Assembly (NCBI RefSeq): GCF_020524545.1
Contig: NZ_JAIVLG010000002.1
Span: 671,591-735,590, forward strand
DNA from: Microbacterium paraoxydans
GTDB lineage: Bacteria; Actinomycetota; Actinomycetes; Actinomycetales; Microbacteriaceae
Reading direction: 5' to 3'
DNA: 64,000 nucleotides
Under the pieces are notes generated by a model, which made no database searches, was not told the DNA's origin, and worked only from the letters and a program-made list of their open reading frames with translations. Made by a program: the position numbers and the translations under genes. This document shows, in pieces, positions 24,026 to 32,361 of this stretch (position 1 is the first letter of the stretch; every line of letters begins with the position of its first letter).

Positions 24026-24220
24026 TTTTTCAGATTGCCTGTCCGGCGACCCTGGGGGATCGCCTCGTAAACGGATCCACGCCGTCTCTTGTGCCACAGG
24101 CGCGGTGCCCCGCTCCGACGGCGGGGACACGCCCAGCCTACCGGAGGGGTGGTGCGGACCAGGAAGGAGAGGCGCGCGCGGGTATTGTGAATCCCGTGGC
24201 GGACTCGAGAGGAAGACCTC

Positions 24221-24934
24221 GTGGTTAAGTGGTTCTGGCAGCGCGATGACGCGCCACGGCGAATCCTCACCCTGCGCAGCCGCGGAGAGCAGAGTGATGC
24301 GACGAGGGTCGACTTCGCCGAACTCGCCCCCGAGCTCGATCGATTCCTCGGTCAGGCCGCATACCTGCAGCTGGGCTACTTCGAGACGCTCACCAGACTC
24401 ATCCGGGCGACCCCTGAGCTCTCCGAGAAGGAGTCGCTGTCACGGGCGGCCGGGGCGGCGTTGACCAAGCACCGGGGGATCGTGGAGGTCATCGCCGAGC
24501 GCGGCGGCGACCCGACGCAGGTGATGTTGCCCTTCCGTGAGAACCTCGACGCGTTCCGGCGGAAGACGATCGGTGCGCGCCCGCGGGAGACGCTCCTCGC
24601 CGTCTACATCACCGCCGGGATGCTCGACGACTTCTACCTCGCGCTCGCGTCGAGCTATGGGGATACCGGTCGTCGGGTCGCGGAGATCCTCCGTGAGGAC
24701 GATGCCGGCCATGAGATCGTCGCGATCATCCAGGAGACGATCGAGAGCGATGAGGAGTGGCGGTCCCTGCTGTCGATGTGGGCACGTCGCCTCGTCGGCG
24801 ACACCATTCTGGTCTGCCGTTCGGCCCTGCGGCCGGAACTGCTCCAGGTCGACGACGAGCGCGTCGAGCCGGTCTACACCGAGCTCATGGGCGCCCACGC
24901 ACGCCGCATGGATGCGATGGGCCTCGCGTCCTAG
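24221..24934 (+). CDS. Ferritin-like fold protein (MiaE-like)
   Basis: A 237-residue all-helical protein resembling actinobacterial ferritin-like proteins distantly related to the tRNA hydroxylase MiaE. Candidate di-iron ligands are spread over the helices (Glu in YFETLTR, the Glu/His of HRGIVEVIAE, Glu and His in REDDAGHEIVAII), but a complete EExxH pair is not obvious, so catalysis is unproven. It is a soluble protein. The GTG start has AGAGGAAGA upstream, and TATTGT at 24183-24188 is a possible -10 box. It is divergent from the DEAD helicase across 195 bases holding no other gene, and convergent with the small membrane gene at 24941. Confidence 0.75.
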   Translation: MVKWFWQRDDAPRRILTLRSRGEQSDATRVDFAELAPELDRFLGQAAYLQLGYFETLTRLIRATPELSEKESLSRAAGAALTKHRGIVEVIAERGGDPTQVMLPFRENLDAFRRKTIGARPRETLLAVYITAGMLDDFYLALASSYGDTGRRVAEILREDDAGHEIVAIIQETIESDEEWRSLLSMWARRLVGDTILVCRSALRPELLQVDDERVEPVYTELMGAHARRMDAMGLAS

Positions 24935-24940
24935 GCGCCG

Positions 24941-25228
24941 TCAGATGCCGAGTGCCGCCTTGGCATCGGCATCGGAGCGCTTGCGCTGCGCGGTGACCGC
25001 AGCCGTCGCCACCGCGGCGATCGCGCTGGCGCCCAGCACGCTCGCGAGCCACAGCCAGATGTCGTCCTCGCCGACGCCGGCCCACTGCAGGCCCGTATAG
25101 GTGATCGCCGAGACCGCTGTGGCGACAGCGGGGGCGAGCGCCACTCCGCGCAGCTCGCGGCCCGAGATCAGGAAATGCACCGCGATGCCCAGGGCACACG
25201 CGCCGATGAGTGCGAGCAGGATGTACAT
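24941..25228 (-). CDS. Small three-helix membrane protein
   Basis: A 95-residue protein with hydrophobic helices at about 2-19, 28-48 and 58-80, and a short basic C-terminus (AQRKRSDADAKA). It belongs to no family I recognise. It lies seven bases downstream of the DUF3107 gene, on the same strand, so the two are probably co-transcribed. The tail and charge distribution suggest the C-terminus is cytoplasmic. Confidence 0.65.
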   Translation of the reverse strand: MYILLALIGACALGIAVHFLISGRELRGVALAPAVATAVSAITYTGLQWAGVGEDDIWLWLASVLGASAIAAVATAAVTAQRKRSDADAKAALGI

Positions 25229-25235
25229 CGTGTGC

Positions 25236-25460
25236 TCAGGCGACGAAGCCGACGCGGCGCGATTCCTCGGTGCCCAGCTCGACGTAGGCGAGGTTCGCCG
25301 TCGGGACGATGTAGGAGTTGCCCTTCACATCGGCGAAGCTCACGTGCGTGGCGTTCTGCTCCAGTGCCGAGGTGACCTGGGTGCGGACCTCGTCCGCGCT
25401 CACGCCGGTGTCGAAGCTCAGTTCGCGGCCGGTGTTGATGATGCCGATGCGGATTTCCAC
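25236..25460 (-). CDS. DUF3107 domain-containing protein
   Basis: A 74-residue cytoplasmic protein matching the whole DUF3107 family: MEIRIGIINTGREL at the start, a central helix with an EVRTQVTSALEQ core, and the strands YIVPTANLAYVELG before the terminal RRVGFVA. Function is unknown; it is conserved in Actinobacteria. The GTG at 25460 is set by AAGGAGC six bases upstream, rejecting a longer arginine-rich frame. TAGAGT at 25492-25497 (minus strand) is a plausible -10 box, giving a leader of about 30 bases. Confidence 0.87.
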   Translation of the reverse strand: MEIRIGIINTGRELSFDTGVSADEVRTQVTSALEQNATHVSFADVKGNSYIVPTANLAYVELGTEESRRVGFVA

Positions 25461-25633
25461 GCGTGCTCCTTGAAGTTCGGGGACTGGCCCAACTCTACCC
25501 CGCGGGCCCCGGGCCGGATCGGCGCCCGGCGTCGGTTTCGCCGTGAGCGCACAGCCCGGACGATCGCTCGCCGCGAGCTGCCCTCGCGGGCGGGCGTATG
25601 AGGATGTCCGCGCACCCGGATAGCGTGGAGGGC

Positions 25634-28600
25634 ATGACACCGGATGCCGCGCAGCGAGCTGTGATCGCCGCCGAGACGTTCGCATCGGGCGTCATCATCG
25701 GGGCACCGGGAACCGGAAAGACGCGGACGCTCGTCGAGCGCGTCGTGCACCTGCTGGATGCCGGCGATCTGCGACCGGAGCAGGTGCTGGCCCTCACGCC
25801 GAGCCGCCAGGCTGCGACGGCGCTGCGTGACCGGATCGGTGTCCGCATCGGGCAGGCGACTCCGGGGCCGCTGGCGCGTTCGCTCGGCTCCTTCGCCTTC
25901 CAGCTGGTCCGAGGGGCGATGGTGCGCGACGGGGCGGAACCGCCGGCGCTGCTCACCGGAGCCGACCAGGATCGCATCATCGCGGATCTGCTCGCCGGCG
26001 ATGCCGAGGACGGTCGCATCCCCTGGCCGGAAGCGCTCAGCAGTTCGGTGCGCGCGTCGAAGGGATTCCGTTCCGAGCTCCGAGCCTTCCTCGCCGAGTG
26101 CACCGAGATCCGGGCCCGGCCGGACGAACTCCGCGCGTCGGCGAACGACGTGTGGGTAGCGGCCGCGGACTTCCTCGTCGAGTATCGGACGGTGCTCGAC
26201 GCGCTGCGCTCCGCGCACCGCGACGCCGCGGACCTTCTCAGCGAGGCAGGTGCCATCCTGCGCACGGCCGAGGCGACCACGCTCGGCCCGCTCGCGCCGT
26301 TGCGCGTCGTGCTGATCGATGACGCGCAGGAGCTCACCCGCGGAGGGATCGATGTCGTGAGGGCACTGCGGGGCCGGGGCATCGCAGTGCTGGCCTTCGG
26401 TGATCCCGACATCTCATCCGGGTCGTTCCGGGGCGCGAGCCCGGAGCTTTTCGCCCAGCTCGCCGGAGCCGTGGGCGAGGTGCATGTGCTCGACGGTGCG
26501 CACCGGCAGCATCCGGCGCTCACTGCGTTGACTCGCACTGTGACGCAGGCGATCGGCGTTTCCGGACGCGTCGAACATCGCCGCGCTCCGGTGCCCGTCG
26601 AGCTCGACGAGGTCGACGCGCACGTGTCGACGTTCGTCGCCCCTTCCCCCTATGAGGAGCTCGACCGCATCGCCGGAGTCATGCGCGACTGGCATCTGTC
26701 CGAGGGCATCCGCTGGGACCGGATGGCCGTCATCGCTCACGACACCCGGCAAGTGACCACGCTGGAGACCGAGCTCGCGGCCAGGGAGATCCCGACGCGC
26801 GCCGCCGGTGTGCAACGCCCGCTCGGCAGCGAAGGGGTCGTGCGCGACATCGTCGGCATCGTGCGGCTGGCCCTGACGCCGGTGGACGAGCGCACCCCGG
26901 AGCAGCTCGAAGAGGCGCTGCGCACCCCTTTCGGCGGGATGGATGCGATCGGGCTCCGCCGTCTCCGCGCCCGCCTCCGGCACATCGAACTCGAGCAGGG
27001 CGGGTCGACGCCGGCGCGCGAGCTCTTGCGTCAGGCAATGGCGAACCCCAGCCATCTGACGCTCATCGACGCGCCGGAATCCCGCTCCGCCGAGCGCTTC
27101 GCCGAGACGGTCGAGGCGGTCGCGCGCGCCGCCGACGAGGGGGAGACGATCCACGATCTGCTGTGGCGGGTGTGGGAGCAGGCACGAGCCGTCGACGGCC
27201 GGCGTCTCGAGGTGGCATGGCGGGAGATCTCTCTGCTGCCGACTGGCGCGGAAACGGCCCGCTCACTCGATGCGCTCGTCTCGCTCTTCGACGCGGCGAA
27301 ACGCTTCGTCGAGCGCACCCCCAACGAGAAGCCCGAGGCATTCGTGCGCGACGTCCTCGACAGCGAAGTCCCCGAGGACTCCCTGTCGACGCCCGACCGT
27401 CCGGGCAAGGTCACGTTGCTGACCCCGGCCACGGCACTCGGGACCGAGTTCGACGCGGTCGTCGTCGCCGGAGTGCAGGACGGCATCTGGCCCAACGTCC
27501 GCTTGCGCGGTGGCCTGCTGCAGACCTGGCGCCTGGCCGATGCGCTCGAGGCCGCTCGTACCGGCAAGAGCATCGATCAGCCGGGTGTGCTGGACCGGCG
27601 GCGCGCGGCGCTGCACGACGAGCTCCGTCTGTTCGTGCGCGCCGTCTCGCGGGCGCGGCAGCGGCTCCTGATCACCGCGGTGGACGACGACGACCTCACT
27701 CCGAGCCCGTTCTTCGCTTTCCTGCCCGCCCCGGCGCCGCCGGAGCGCCACGCATCGGCCGAGCATCCGCTCACGTTGCGCGGGCTGGTCGCCCGGCACC
27801 GTCGGACGCTCACCACAGCGCACTCGGACGCGCTCAGGCGTGACGCGGCGGGCCAGCTCGCCATCCTCGCCAGAGAAGGAGTGCCGGGAGCCGACCCCGC
27901 CGAGTGGTACGGCGTCACTGCACCCTCGACGGAGTCACCGCTACGCGATCTCGCCGTCGACGGCGCGCGCGTCTCGCCGTCCAAGATGGAGTCCTTCGAG
28001 GAGTGCGGTCTCAACTGGGTCGTCTCGGCTCTCGGCGGAGACACGGTGATGCCGCTGACGGCGGGGATCGGCACGATCGTCCACGAGGCGATGGAGCGCG
28101 TTCCGGATGGCGACCTGGAGCAGATGCGCGCGATCGTCGCGGGACGATGGCCGGAGCTCGACTTCGAGACCGCGTGGATCGGCCGCAAGGAGCGGCGACG
28201 CGCCGACCTGCTCGTCGAGCGCCTGCACACCTACCTCGGCGAGGTGCGCCGCGAAGGGGGACGCGTGATCGGCAGCGAGGCGGAGTTCCGTTTCGCCGTC
28301 GACGTCGCCGCTGCCACCGGGGCGGACACGGTGCCCGCCGTGCATCCGGTCGGGGAAGACCGCGCGAACCAGGCGATCATCCACGGATACATCGATCGCA
28401 TCGAAACATACCCGCCGGGCTCCGGCGAACATGACGCTGCACGCGGTCGCGGCTGGGAACCGATGTCCGGCGGTCCGGAGGATCGCATCGTCGTGGTCGA
28501 CCTGAAGACCGGGAAGAACGACCCGGAATCGGACTCCGGTGTCCGCGAGCATGCCCAGCTCGCGGCGTATCAGGTCGCCGTCCAGCAGGGTCTCGTCGGT

Positions 28601-28855
28601 GACGCTCCGCCGGCGTCGTTGGCCGGCGCGCGTCTCGTGATCGTCTCCAAGACGCTCGCCAAGAGCGAATACCGCATCGCGCATCAGCACACGCTCGACG
28701 ACGGATCGCGTGCGGCTTTCCTCCGTCGTGTCTCGGATGCCGCCCGCGGTATGTCGGCATCGAGCTTCACGGCGCAGGTCGAGTCGCACTGCGCCGACAC
28801 CCAGCGCCGTGTGCATCCGTGCCGCATCCACACCGTCCCGGCGGTGAGTGCATGA
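25634..28855 (+). CDS. adnA: AdnA-like UvrD-family motor/PD-(D/E)XK nuclease subunit
   Basis: First subunit of an AdnAB-type helicase-nuclease that resects double-strand breaks. About 1073 residues. The N-terminal superfamily 1 motor has Walker A GAPGTGKT (23-30). Later motifs are degenerate: VVLIDDAQELT for the DExQ box, FGDPDISSGSFRGA for motif III, LLTPATALGTEFDAV for motif V (expected HxxKGLEF) and LFVRAVSRAR for motif VI. This matches mycobacterial AdnA, whose motor is subordinate to AdnB. The C-terminal RecB-type nuclease is intact: GYIDRI near 918, VVDLKTGK near 955, and QLAAYQ. Cysteines at the nuclease edges (FEECG; HCADTQRRVHPC) might hold an Fe-S cluster. I prefer the ATG at 25634 (TAGCGT seven bases upstream); an in-frame ATG at 25598 exists. 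Confidence 0.87.
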   Translation: MTPDAAQRAVIAAETFASGVIIGAPGTGKTRTLVERVVHLLDAGDLRPEQVLALTPSRQAATALRDRIGVRIGQATPGPLARSLGSFAFQLVRGAMVRDGAEPPALLTGADQDRIIADLLAGDAEDGRIPWPEALSSSVRASKGFRSELRAFLAECTEIRARPDELRASANDVWVAAADFLVEYRTVLDALRSAHRDAADLLSEAGAILRTAEATTLGPLAPLRVVLIDDAQELTRGGIDVVRALRGRGIAVLAFGDPDISSGSFRGASPELFAQLAGAVGEVHVLDGAHRQHPALTALTRTVTQAIGVSGRVEHRRAPVPVELDEVDAHVSTFVAPSPYEELDRIAGVMRDWHLSEGIRWDRMAVIAHDTRQVTTLETELAAREIPTRAAGVQRPLGSEGVVRDIVGIVRLALTPVDERTPEQLEEALRTPFGGMDAIGLRRLRARLRHIELEQGGSTPARELLRQAMANPSHLTLIDAPESRSAERFAETVEAVARAADEGETIHDLLWRVWEQARAVDGRRLEVAWREISLLPTGAETARSLDALVSLFDAAKRFVERTPNEKPEAFVRDVLDSEVPEDSLSTPDRPGKVTLLTPATALGTEFDAVVVAGVQDGIWPNVRLRGGLLQTWRLADALEAARTGKSIDQPGVLDRRRAALHDELRLFVRAVSRARQRLLITAVDDDDLTPSPFFAFLPAPAPPERHASAEHPLTLRGLVARHRRTLTTAHSDALRRDAAGQLAILAREGVPGADPAEWYGVTAPSTESPLRDLAVDGARVSPSKMESFEECGLNWVVSALGGDTVMPLTAGIGTIVHEAMERVPDGDLEQMRAIVAGRWPELDFETAWIGRKERRRADLLVERLHTYLGEVRREGGRVIGSEAEFRFAVDVAAATGADTVPAVHPVGEDRANQAIIHGYIDRIETYPPGSGEHDAARGRGWEPMSGGPEDRIVVVDLKTGKNDPESDSGVREHAQLAAYQVAVQQGLVGDAPPASLAGARLVIVSKTLAKSEYRIAHQHTLDDGSRAAFLRRVSDAARGMSASSFTAQVESHCADTQRRVHPCRIHTVPAVSA

Positions 28856-31800
28856 TCGGTTGGAGCGGCGGCGAGCGGATCTCTGCGACCGACATCGCCG
28901 CCGCACTCGGACAGCCTCCGCCCACCCCCGCGCAGCAGCGGGTCATCGAGGCGCCCCCCGAGCCGGCGCTCGTCGTCGCCGGCGCAGGCAGCGGCAAGAC
29001 CGAGACGATGTCCGGTCGAGTGGTGTGGCTCGTCGCGAACGGGCACGTGCGACGCGACGAGATCCTCGGACTCACGTTCACCCGCAAGGCCGCGGGGGAA
29101 CTCGCAGAGCGGATAGGCCACCGCTTGGCGGTCATCGACGAGTACGGCCATCGGGGGTTGCTGCCCCATCTGGCACGGATCGTCGCCGACGGTGCCCTCC
29201 GCCGGGTCGAGGAGGCCGCCGATGGTCGACAACGTGACGTGGTGCGCAGGCACGTCCTCGACGAGCTCGCCGAACGTCATGGCACCGGGTGGGACCCGGC
29301 GATTCCTCGCGCGGCGGAGGACGTGATGATCCGCCCGAGGGTGTCGACGTACAACGCCTTCGCGGACGGCATCGTCCGCGAGCACGCTGCGCGCATCGGT
29401 CGTGATCCCGACGTCGCGATGCTCAGTCAGGCGGCCTCCTGGATGCTCGCCCGCGAAGTCGTGCTCCGCAGTGATCTTCCTGAGCTGGAGAACATCGAGT
29501 TCGCGCTCGGCACGATCATCGACGCCGTGCAGCGTCTCGCCGGCGATGCCCTCGATCATCGAGTCGACCTGGATCGGGCGGAGCGAATCGCACGGGAGCA
29601 GGCTCACGCGTTCGCCCCGTACCGCGCCAACGCCGATGTGGAGAAGGCGGCCGTGAACCTGCTCAGCCTGCCGACTCTCTCGCGGCTGGTCCGCGACTAC
29701 ATCGCCGCGAAGGAGCGCCGGGGCGTGCTCGACTTCGCCGATCAGGTCGGCGGTGCGTACGACATCGTCGAGTCCGCGCCCGACGTCCGTGACGAGCTTC
29801 GGGAGCAGCACCGCGTCGTGCTGCTCGACGAGTATCAGGACACCTCGGTCATTCAGACCCGCTTCCTGGCTGAGCTCTTCCGGGACTCCGCGGTGATGGC
29901 GGTCGGCGACCCCCACCAGTCCATCTACGGCTGGCGCGGTGCGAGCGCTGACAACCTCTATGCCTTCTCGCGGACGTTCTCGAGCACGGGAACGGCGCAG
30001 ACGTACAGCCTCATGACGAGTTGGCGCAACGACCGCGGCATCCTCGGCATCGCCAACCGCGTGCTTGAGCCCCTGCAGCGGCCAGGACTCGATGTGCCGC
30101 CCCTCGAACCCCGTCCGGGAGCGGGAGAGGGAACCGTGACCGTCGAGTACGCGTTCACAGTCGATGACGAGGCAGCCGCCGTCGCGAACTGGTTCGCTGA
30201 GCGGAGGAAGGAACACGAAGGGCGCGGATCCCGTGCAGCGGAGAGCATTCGCCCGCACACGGGCGCGATCCTGTTCCGTTCGAAGCGGCATATGCAGACC
30301 TTCGCGGCGGCGCTCGCCGCTCGGGGCATCCCGCACCGCATCCTCGGCCTGGGCGGATTGCTCGCGACACCGGAGGTGGTCGACGTCGTCTCGACGCTTC
30401 GGGTCGTGCACGACCCCACCGCAGGATCCGCGCTGATCCGCCTCCTCACGGGCCCCCGCTTCGGGGTCGGCGTCGCCGATATGGCCGCCCTGTACGACCT
30501 CGGCCGCACGCTCTCGGAGCGAGACACCGCGTTGGCACCGCTCCCGGAAGAGGTGCGAGCGCGGTTGCGTTCCTCGCGCGGTGCCGATGAGGCGGTGTCG
30601 ATCGTCGATGCGGTCGATGTGGTGCGCGCGGTGCGCGATGACTACCGCCTGCTCGAGACGATCAGTCCGGACGGTCGCGCACGCGTCCGTGCCGCAGGGG
30701 AGATGCTGGAACGGCTCCGCAGGGCAGCGTCGCAACCGATCCCAGAGCTGATCCGTCTCATCGAACTCGAACTCCGACTGGACATCGAACTCGCCGCCAA
30801 CGAGACGCGGGGGCCTGCCCGGATCGCCGCCACGCAGCTACGGGCGTTCACCGACGAGGTGCGGGCATTCCTCGCGGCCGATGAGCGGGGGAGCATCGGG
30901 AGCCTGTTGGCGTGGCTCGACAAGGCCGAGAGCACCGACGAGCTGATGCCGCGCCCCGAACCTCCGGAGCCGGGTGTCGTGCAGCTGCTGACCATCCATG
31001 GATCGAAAGGTCTGGAGTGGGATGCGGTCGCGGTCGTGCGTCTGGTGGTCGACGAGCTCCCCAGCCGTGTCTCCGATACCTCGGGGTGGTTCGGTTTCGG
31101 CGTGATCCCGTTCGCCCTCCGCGGCGATCGAGAAGCGCTCCCTCGCTTCGAGTGGGATCCCGTCGAGGCGATGGGGGAGGAGACGGATCCGCAGAAACGA
31201 CAGAAGCTTGCGCAGGCCTCGTTGTCGGGCGGTGCCACGAAGGCGAATCCGCAGGGCGGCGCGCTCAAGCGCTTCAAGGACGCGTACCGGGCGTATCAGC
31301 AGCAAGAGGAGCGGCGTCTCGCTTATGTCGCGGTCACTCGTGCGCGCACCGATCTGCTGCTCAGCGGCGCGCACTGGGCGGGGCAGAAGGCCCCTCGGAC
31401 GCCGAGTCCCTACCTGGTCGAGGCGATCGACGTGTTGGGACTCGAGCCGATCACGCCGGTGGACCCCGACGACAACCCCTACGACGGGCCGGGGTCGACC
31501 TTGCGGTGGCCGCTCGATCCGCTGGGAGCCCGTCGCGCGACCGTCTCGGCCGCGGCGATGGCCGTCGACGATGCGTTCCGGAGCGGTGCCGCCGAGCCGT
31601 CGATCGAGCTCACGCGATTGTTGATCGAACGTGCCGCCCGACAGCGCGCGAGCGATGCCGAGGCTCCGACACGCGTGCCGGCATCGCGGTTCAAGGACTA
31701 TGTGACCGATTACTCGGGCACGCTGTCGTCGATCGTGCGGCCGATGCCGGAGAGACCGTATCGACAGACCCGCCTGGGTACGCTCTTCCACGCCTGGGTG

Positions 31801-32361
31801 GAACAGAGATCCGAGCTCGTGGGAGTCGGCGCTCGTGTGGATGAGGCGCTCTGGGAGGTGGACGAAGACGAGGCCATGCCTGAGCTCGCGTTCGGAGCGA
31901 CAGAGGCGTTCGACGGGCCGGGAGCGTCGGCGGACGCCGCAGACCTCGCGGTCCTCCAGGCGACGTTCGAACGGAGCGAATGGGGTCCACTGCGACCGAT
32001 CGCGGTGGAGATCGAGATCGACTTCGCCCTCGGGGCCGGATTGCCGGATGCCGATGCCGGAGCCGTCCACATCGTCATCTGCAAACTCGACGCCGTGTAT
32101 CGGCGCGCCGATCGCGGCGACCGCATCGAGATCGTCGATTGGAAGACGGGCAGGGCTCCGCGGACGGCGAAAGAGCGCGACGAGCGGATGCTGCAGCTCG
32201 CGCTCTATCGGCTCGCCTACCATCGGCGGTACGAGGTGCCCTTGGACGCGATCGACGTGGCCCTGTACTACGTGGCGGACGATCTGGTCATCCGCGGCGA
32301 CCGTGTCTACTCCGAGGAGGAGCTCTTCCAGCGTTGGAGCGCCGCGCGCGCCGCCCGCTGA
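28852..32361 (+). CDS. adnB: AdnB-like UvrD-family lead motor/nuclease subunit
   Basis: Second subunit of the AdnAB resection machine, 1169 residues. Motor motifs are canonical: VVAGAGSGKTET (Walker A, 43-50), LLDEYQDTS near 322, GDPHQSIYGWRGA, LTIHGSKGLEWDAV and EERRLAYVAVTRAR, so this should be the principal ATPase. The C-terminal nuclease keeps CKLDAVY, EIVDWKTGR near 1095 and LQLALYRLAY. Its ATG overlaps the adnA stop (ATGA), enforcing equal subunit synthesis. Its 3' end overlaps the convergent phosphotransferase by 55 bases. Gene order adnA-adnB-nudC-uvrD2 mirrors the mycobacterial Rv3202c-Rv3198c locus. Confidence 0.89.
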   Translation: MIGWSGGERISATDIAAALGQPPPTPAQQRVIEAPPEPALVVAGAGSGKTETMSGRVVWLVANGHVRRDEILGLTFTRKAAGELAERIGHRLAVIDEYGHRGLLPHLARIVADGALRRVEEAADGRQRDVVRRHVLDELAERHGTGWDPAIPRAAEDVMIRPRVSTYNAFADGIVREHAARIGRDPDVAMLSQAASWMLAREVVLRSDLPELENIEFALGTIIDAVQRLAGDALDHRVDLDRAERIAREQAHAFAPYRANADVEKAAVNLLSLPTLSRLVRDYIAAKERRGVLDFADQVGGAYDIVESAPDVRDELREQHRVVLLDEYQDTSVIQTRFLAELFRDSAVMAVGDPHQSIYGWRGASADNLYAFSRTFSSTGTAQTYSLMTSWRNDRGILGIANRVLEPLQRPGLDVPPLEPRPGAGEGTVTVEYAFTVDDEAAAVANWFAERRKEHEGRGSRAAESIRPHTGAILFRSKRHMQTFAAALAARGIPHRILGLGGLLATPEVVDVVSTLRVVHDPTAGSALIRLLTGPRFGVGVADMAALYDLGRTLSERDTALAPLPEEVRARLRSSRGADEAVSIVDAVDVVRAVRDDYRLLETISPDGRARVRAAGEMLERLRRAASQPIPELIRLIELELRLDIELAANETRGPARIAATQLRAFTDEVRAFLAADERGSIGSLLAWLDKAESTDELMPRPEPPEPGVVQLLTIHGSKGLEWDAVAVVRLVVDELPSRVSDTSGWFGFGVIPFALRGDREALPRFEWDPVEAMGEETDPQKRQKLAQASLSGGATKANPQGGALKRFKDAYRAYQQQEERRLAYVAVTRARTDLLLSGAHWAGQKAPRTPSPYLVEAIDVLGLEPITPVDPDDNPYDGPGSTLRWPLDPLGARRATVSAAAMAVDDAFRSGAAEPSIELTRLLIERAARQRASDAEAPTRVPASRFKDYVTDYSGTLSSIVRPMPERPYRQTRLGTLFHAWVEQRSELVGVGARVDEALWEVDEDEAMPELAFGATEAFDGPGASADAADLAVLQATFERSEWGPLRPIAVEIEIDFALGAGLPDADAGAVHIVICKLDAVYRRADRGDRIEIVDWKTGRAPRTAKERDERMLQLALYRLAYHRRYEVPLDAIDVALYYVADDLVIRGDRVYSEEELFQRWSAARAAR

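Noticed and set aside
22505..24070. The 3' part of the open PHP frame as a genuine 500-residue protein domain
   Set aside because: Sequence is low-complexity antisense of helicase codons with no fold signal. I kept the missing stop as a finding but not the extension as a feature.
28684..30735. 683-residue minus-strand frame opposite adnB
   Set aside because: Antisense shadow; adnB has every superfamily 1 motif.
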